Origin: SIAJ01 sp036266155
Lineage (GTDB): Bacteria > Planctomycetota > Planctomycetia > Gemmatales > Gemmataceae
Direction: 5' to 3'
Assembly: GCA_036266155.1 (NCBI GenBank)
Contig: DATANR010000036.1
Coordinates: forward strand, 1-7,190
DNA length: 7,190 nucleotides
Numbering within the stretch: position 1 is the first letter of the stretch; every line of letters begins with the position of its first letter. Positions 5,043-7,190 of the stretch are shown here, piece after piece. A program made the position numbers and the translations under genes. Under the pieces are notes generated by a model that worked only from the letters and a program-made list of their open reading frames with translations, was not told where the DNA came from and ran no database searches.

Positions 5043-5333
5043 GTGTGCATGGATGCGCGTCGCCCCACGGATGGGGTGTCGATCACCGCGAGAAGCATCA
5101 TGAGACTGCCGCCACAGAAAGCTGCCGAATATGTCGGGTGTTGCGTTGGGCTGATCTACAAGCTCTGCCGTAGCGGCCGTCTCGTGCACTACCGGCTCGG
5201 CAGGGGACGGGGGAAGATCTTGCTCGATACGCTCGACCTTGATCGATTCCTGGATGCATGCAAAGTGGGTTATGTGCCGCCACCGGCGCCGAAACCCAAA
5301 CCAGTGAAACTGAAGCACCTCCATTTGACGTGA
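5043..5333 (+). CDS. Excisionase/MerR-like helix-turn-helix DNA-binding protein, 96 aa
   Basis: Residues about 22-72 form the winged helix-turn-helix of the excisionase family (HTH_17 type): LPPQKAAEYVGCCVGLIYKL (helix-turn-helix with the A-A-E-Y-[LV]-G signature), then CRSGRLVHYRLGRGRGKILL (the wing), then DTLDLDRFLDAC (the closing helix). The tail is rich in proline and lysine (PPPAPKPKPVKLK) and probably unstructured. Such proteins act as recombination directionality factors or as regulators of mobile elements, which fits the nearby integrase fragment. The start is uncertain: GTG 5043 keeps it two bases after the previous stop; ATG 5100 (MRLPPQKAAEYVG, 77 aa) gives the length and N-terminus usual in the family. 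It is the last gene of the + strand operon and is followed by a strong terminator hairpin. Confidence 0.8.
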   Translation: MCMDARRPTDGVSITARSIMRLPPQKAAEYVGCCVGLIYKLCRSGRLVHYRLGRGRGKILLDTLDLDRFLDACKVGYVPPPAPKPKPVKLKHLHLT

Positions 5334-5365
5334 GCGAAAACACCGGTGGGCCGAAGGTCCTCCGT

Positions 5366-5400
5366 GCCCCCGTTCCGGTGGCAGCCGGGCGGGGGCTCTT
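5366..5400 (+). terminator. Terminator hairpin after the HTH gene
   Basis: GCCCCCG (5366-5372) pairs perfectly with CGGGGGC (5390-5396); inside it CCGG (5375-5378) pairs with CCGG (5385-5388) around TGGCAG. TCTT follows. The T run is short, so strength on the + strand is uncertain, but the position between two convergent genes fits. A second smaller hairpin with a GAA loop (GGGCC with GGTCC, 5348-5360) precedes it. Confidence 0.55.
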
Positions 5401-5418
5401 CAGATTCACGTCGGGAGA

Positions 5419-5429
5419 ATTCGTTCAAT
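5419..5429 (+). repeat. Direct repeat copy 1 flanking the HEPN gene
   Basis: ATTCGTTCAAT occurs here, just beyond the 3' end of the - strand HEPN gene, and again at 6671-6681 just beyond its 5' side. The bases before both copies are also alike (TCG, then GGA). An 11-base match is expected several times by chance in a window of this size, so only the placement is suggestive. Confidence 0.25.
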
Positions 5430-5438
5430 GAGTTGTGT

Positions 5439-6608
5439 TTATTTCTTCGCCTTCGGTTCGGCCTTGCCTCGGCCTTCCTTTAGCTCGTTCCACCACTTCA
5501 AGAGTGCTCCATGAACAATGTGCACGAAGACGTGGAGAAAAAGCGGAAGGTCGTCTCGAACCCAAACGCCGCCCTGCGACCCGGTGGTCAGTCCCAAAGG
5601 TCGCTCGATGGGTGCTTTGTCTTCGTGAGTAGCGGTAACGGGCGGAAGGCGCATGGGAGCGGGGAACGGAATTCCGGAGTGCAGGGCATCGGACCTGTAT
5701 CCATAGATCTTTTTCATTGCTTTGCGAAGTACTTCCTCCGTCCACTCCACCCGACTCATTGTCGGACGTTCAACGGGCGGATCCGGTAAGTGCGTAATGA
5801 TGAAGTCGACAAACCGGGCAGTTGCCCGGAGAAGTCGCTTCCAATACTTCCCCATGTCGGCAGTCACGGTAGGGTCGCCGGTCCTATCGAGCCGGGCAGC
5901 CCATTCCGGTTCTAGCTCGCGGATCAGCGCTTCCGGATCCCCGACTTCGTCACGCCAATAGACCGCAGCAACCTCGACTGATGAGACGAACATCAACCAA
6001 GACTCGTTGGGTACGCTGTCTGCCAGCCACAATCCGTTCTGAAAGAGTCGGGCAGCGCGCACCAACGCTGTCGCTGCACTAGGCGAGAGATTGGGATAGT
6101 CGACAAGAATCTCGCGGGTGATCCTCGTGGTCTTTTCCAAACCTGGGATCATTGGCGAGCTTCGTGGATCACGCATCAATTGCGGGATTTGCGCAGGGTT
6201 TTCAGTTCGAGGTTGTTCGATGCCTTTCTCAACATCGATGAATCGTGTCGAACCACCGGGTCGTAATCGGATTTTCAACGCCAAACCAATGAGTGCGGCG
6301 ATTTCCTCTTCTGAACTGCCGCCATGATAGTTGGTCGTATCAGACCGCGTGACGCCAAGCTGGGGACGCCAAGGTTCAGAATGCCACATCGCGCGCAGGC
6401 AGAGTACGGGCACACACGCAGGTTGGTACCCTCCGCCGATCGTGTTCATGGCTTGATACGGTCCCCATCCTTCGCGGACTTCATCCGTCATGTGCGCGTC
6501 AGAGTAGAGCAGCGTCTCCTCTCCCATCGTCGCCGGAAGTCCTTGAGCGAAAGCTCGCCAGTTGGCATACGATGCTGGCCCCCGTGCATTCGATGTTTCA
6601 TCGCTCAT
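5439..6608 (-). CDS. HEPN-domain protein (ApeA-like HEPN), 389 aa, possible defence RNase
   Basis: The C-terminal half is helical and holds the HEPN signature IYGYRSDALHSGIPFP: R305 and H310 form the R-x4-H motif that is the catalytic pair of HEPN ribonucleases, in the Y-x-x-RSxxxHSG context typical of ApeA-like HEPN domains. Around it lie long helices (SAATALVRAARLFQNGLWLA, about 177-196; KRLLRATARFVDFIITHL, about 257-274; and a hydrophobic helix LPLFLHVFVHIVHGALLKWW, about 354-373). The N-terminal 170 residues are not recognised. Many HEPN proteins cut RNA during abortive infection or act as toxins; that role is inferred. I prefer ATG 6608 because GGAG lies five bases upstream on the - strand; the frame could begin at TTG 6680 without such a site. 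It is transcribed alone, convergent with the operon to its left. The lysine-rich end (KAEPKAKK) may help RNA binding. Confidence 0.7.
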   Translation of the reverse strand: MSDETSNARGPASYANWRAFAQGLPATMGEETLLYSDAHMTDEVREGWGPYQAMNTIGGGYQPACVPVLCLRAMWHSEPWRPQLGVTRSDTTNYHGGSSEEEIAALIGLALKIRLRPGGSTRFIDVEKGIEQPRTENPAQIPQLMRDPRSSPMIPGLEKTTRITREILVDYPNLSPSAATALVRAARLFQNGLWLADSVPNESWLMFVSSVEVAAVYWRDEVGDPEALIRELEPEWAARLDRTGDPTVTADMGKYWKRLLRATARFVDFIITHLPDPPVERPTMSRVEWTEEVLRKAMKKIYGYRSDALHSGIPFPAPMRLPPVTATHEDKAPIERPLGLTTGSQGGVWVRDDLPLFLHVFVHIVHGALLKWWNELKEGRGKAEPKAKK

Positions 6609-6670
6609 GCTCACTCCAAAGCGGGACCGCGGGCACCAGCCCAATAACTTGTGGTATTTGTCGCGGAACG

Positions 6671-6681
6671 ATTCGTTCAAT
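6671..6681 (+). repeat. Direct repeat copy 2 flanking the HEPN gene
   Basis: This is the second copy of ATTCGTTCAAT, preceded by TCGCGGAACG where the first copy has TCGGGAGA. It lies in the 198-base spacer between the integrase fragment and the HEPN start. Apart from this repeat and the integrase terminator I see no promoter boxes I would trust in the spacer. Confidence 0.25.
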
Positions 6682-6784
6682 CCTCACAAGAATCGTCCCG
6701 CCCATTTACGACTGGCTGCTCGTGACTTCGAATTGCCACACCGAAGGCAGTATCGTTCCTCGCTCTCGGTTTGGCCCGGATATC

Positions 6785-6830
6785 GGAAAAACGGCTATTG
6801 GGATGACTATTCGACAGCGTTCCCAATAGC
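6785..6830 (-). terminator. Rho-independent terminator of the integrase fragment
   Basis: Read on the - strand, a perfect 10-bp stem GCTATTGGGA (6830-6821) pairs with TCCCAATAGC (6803-6794), followed after CG by five T (plus strand AAAAA at 6787-6791). The stop codon of the integrase lies inside the 17-base loop, so the hairpin overlaps the last codons. This is a textbook intrinsic terminator and separates the integrase from the HEPN gene. Confidence 0.75.
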
Positions 6831-7076
6831 GCGGTCCAGTGATTCCCGTAGATTCTGTGGGTTTTGTGATAGATGCTGATATACACGCGAGAGCATCCGC
6901 GTGTCGGCATGTCCCATGAGCACCGAGACGGTGACGGCGTCTACGCCTCGTTCTAGTGCCCGCGTCGCCCATGAATGGCGGAAGTTGTAGAGGCAGAGTC
7001 TCGGCCCACGCTTGGCAGCCGCTATGTTGAGGAGCCGCGTTCGTGCTACGCCTAGTGCTCTATCACACGCTGAAGT
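6807..7076 (-). pseudogene. C-terminal fragment of a tyrosine recombinase (integrase), truncated by an IS
   Basis: The fragment carries the end of the catalytic domain of a phage-type integrase: LYNFRHSWATRALERGVDAV holds the box II arginine (Y-N-F-R-H, where H-x-L-R-H is canonical), SVLMGHADTRMLSRVYQHL holds the GH histidine and the nucleophile tyrosine of V-Y-Q-H-L. The N-terminal SAM-like domain and the box I arginine, some 200-300 residues, are missing. The frame stays open to 7118, but beyond about 7077 the residues (WSTPPTHATL) come from the end of the inserted element. No start codon with a ribosome site is available, so it is probably not functional. It would have integrated and, with the HTH protein as a possible excisionase, excised the element. 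The first box II residue Y in place of H is common in planctomycete integrases as far as I recall. Confidence 0.8.
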
Positions 7077-7078
7077 TA

Positions 7079-7190
7079 GGGTAGCGTGTGTGGGAGGAGT
7101 TGACCAAAATGGCAGCAACCAAGGAGGGGTGCTGTCATGCAGAAGAAATACATCGTCCGGCTCACCGATGAAGAACGAGCGACATTGGAC
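7079..7190 (+). mobile_element. Left end of an IS630-type insertion sequence (continues beyond the window)
   Basis: The transposase start lies at 7137, so the left end must be within the bases before it. A TA dinucleotide at 7077-7078 could be the duplicated target, as IS630/Tc1 elements insert at TA; the terminal repeat would then begin at GGGTAGCGTGTG (7079). The exact boundary is inferred, because the right end lies outside the window. Confidence 0.5.
7137..7190 (+). CDS. IS630-type transposase, first 18 codons (partial)
   Basis: The visible N-terminus is MQKKYIVRLTDEERATLD. The phrase YIVRLTDEER near the start is what I recognise from IS630-family transposases, where it begins the N-terminal helix-turn-helix region that binds the element's ends. 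The ATG at 7137 has an excellent ribosome site, AAGGAGGGG at 7121-7129, seven bases upstream. The catalytic DDE part lies beyond the edge. With so few residues the family call rests on recall of that opening and on the insertion into the integrase gene. Confidence 0.6.
   Translation, partial: MQKKYIVRLTDEERATLD

Noticed and set aside
1..7190. CRISPR array or tRNA/rRNA genes
   Set aside because: I saw no regularly spaced identical repeats and no cloverleaf with TTC-R-A arm or rRNA-like sequence on either strand.

Overview
The window is a GC-rich bacterial accessory region that reads as part of an integrative mobile element. The lineage is most likely a planctomycete (Gemmata-like). That is inferred from the style of the integrase C-terminus, from the first residues of an IS630-type transposase, and from small fast-evolving proteins of a kind I associate with that group. 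No ribosomal or housekeeping marker is present to prove it.

Left part (1-2972, all + strand): six small genes of unknown or weakly known function. They are a short TPR protein, two small acidic proteins that may be distant relatives of each other, a tail-anchored membrane protein, and two proteins sharing one recognisable core (SVF/SVW strand, then a W-K-x-T strand, then D-x3 and an amphipathic helix). The spacers between them are unusually structured. After three of the genes, starting right at the stop codon, there is a module of consecutive hairpins whose stems differ in sequence but whose loops and bulges are conserved. Before several genes a second, different hairpin is followed by a pyrimidine-rich tract in place of a Shine-Dalgarno sequence. 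This pair of motifs is the most unusual content of the window.

Middle part (2973-5333, + strand): a solitary DNA adenine/cytosine-N4 type methyltransferase; a phage-type small gene broken by one in-frame TAG; a short archaeo-eukaryotic primase-polymerase (Prim-Pol); a small unknown protein with a good Shine-Dalgarno; and an excisionase/MerR-like helix-turn-helix protein. From the broken gene to the HTH gene the spacing is tight or overlapping, so this is probably the replication and excision operon of the element. A strong hairpin terminator follows.

Right part (5400-7190): on the - strand, a 389-aa protein with a HEPN R-x4-H motif (a possible RNase of abortive-infection type), then the C-terminal piece of a tyrosine recombinase with its own terminator. 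The recombinase is cut off on its N-terminal side by the end of an IS630-type insertion sequence that runs out of the window. The integrase is therefore very probably dead, so the element may be stranded where it is.
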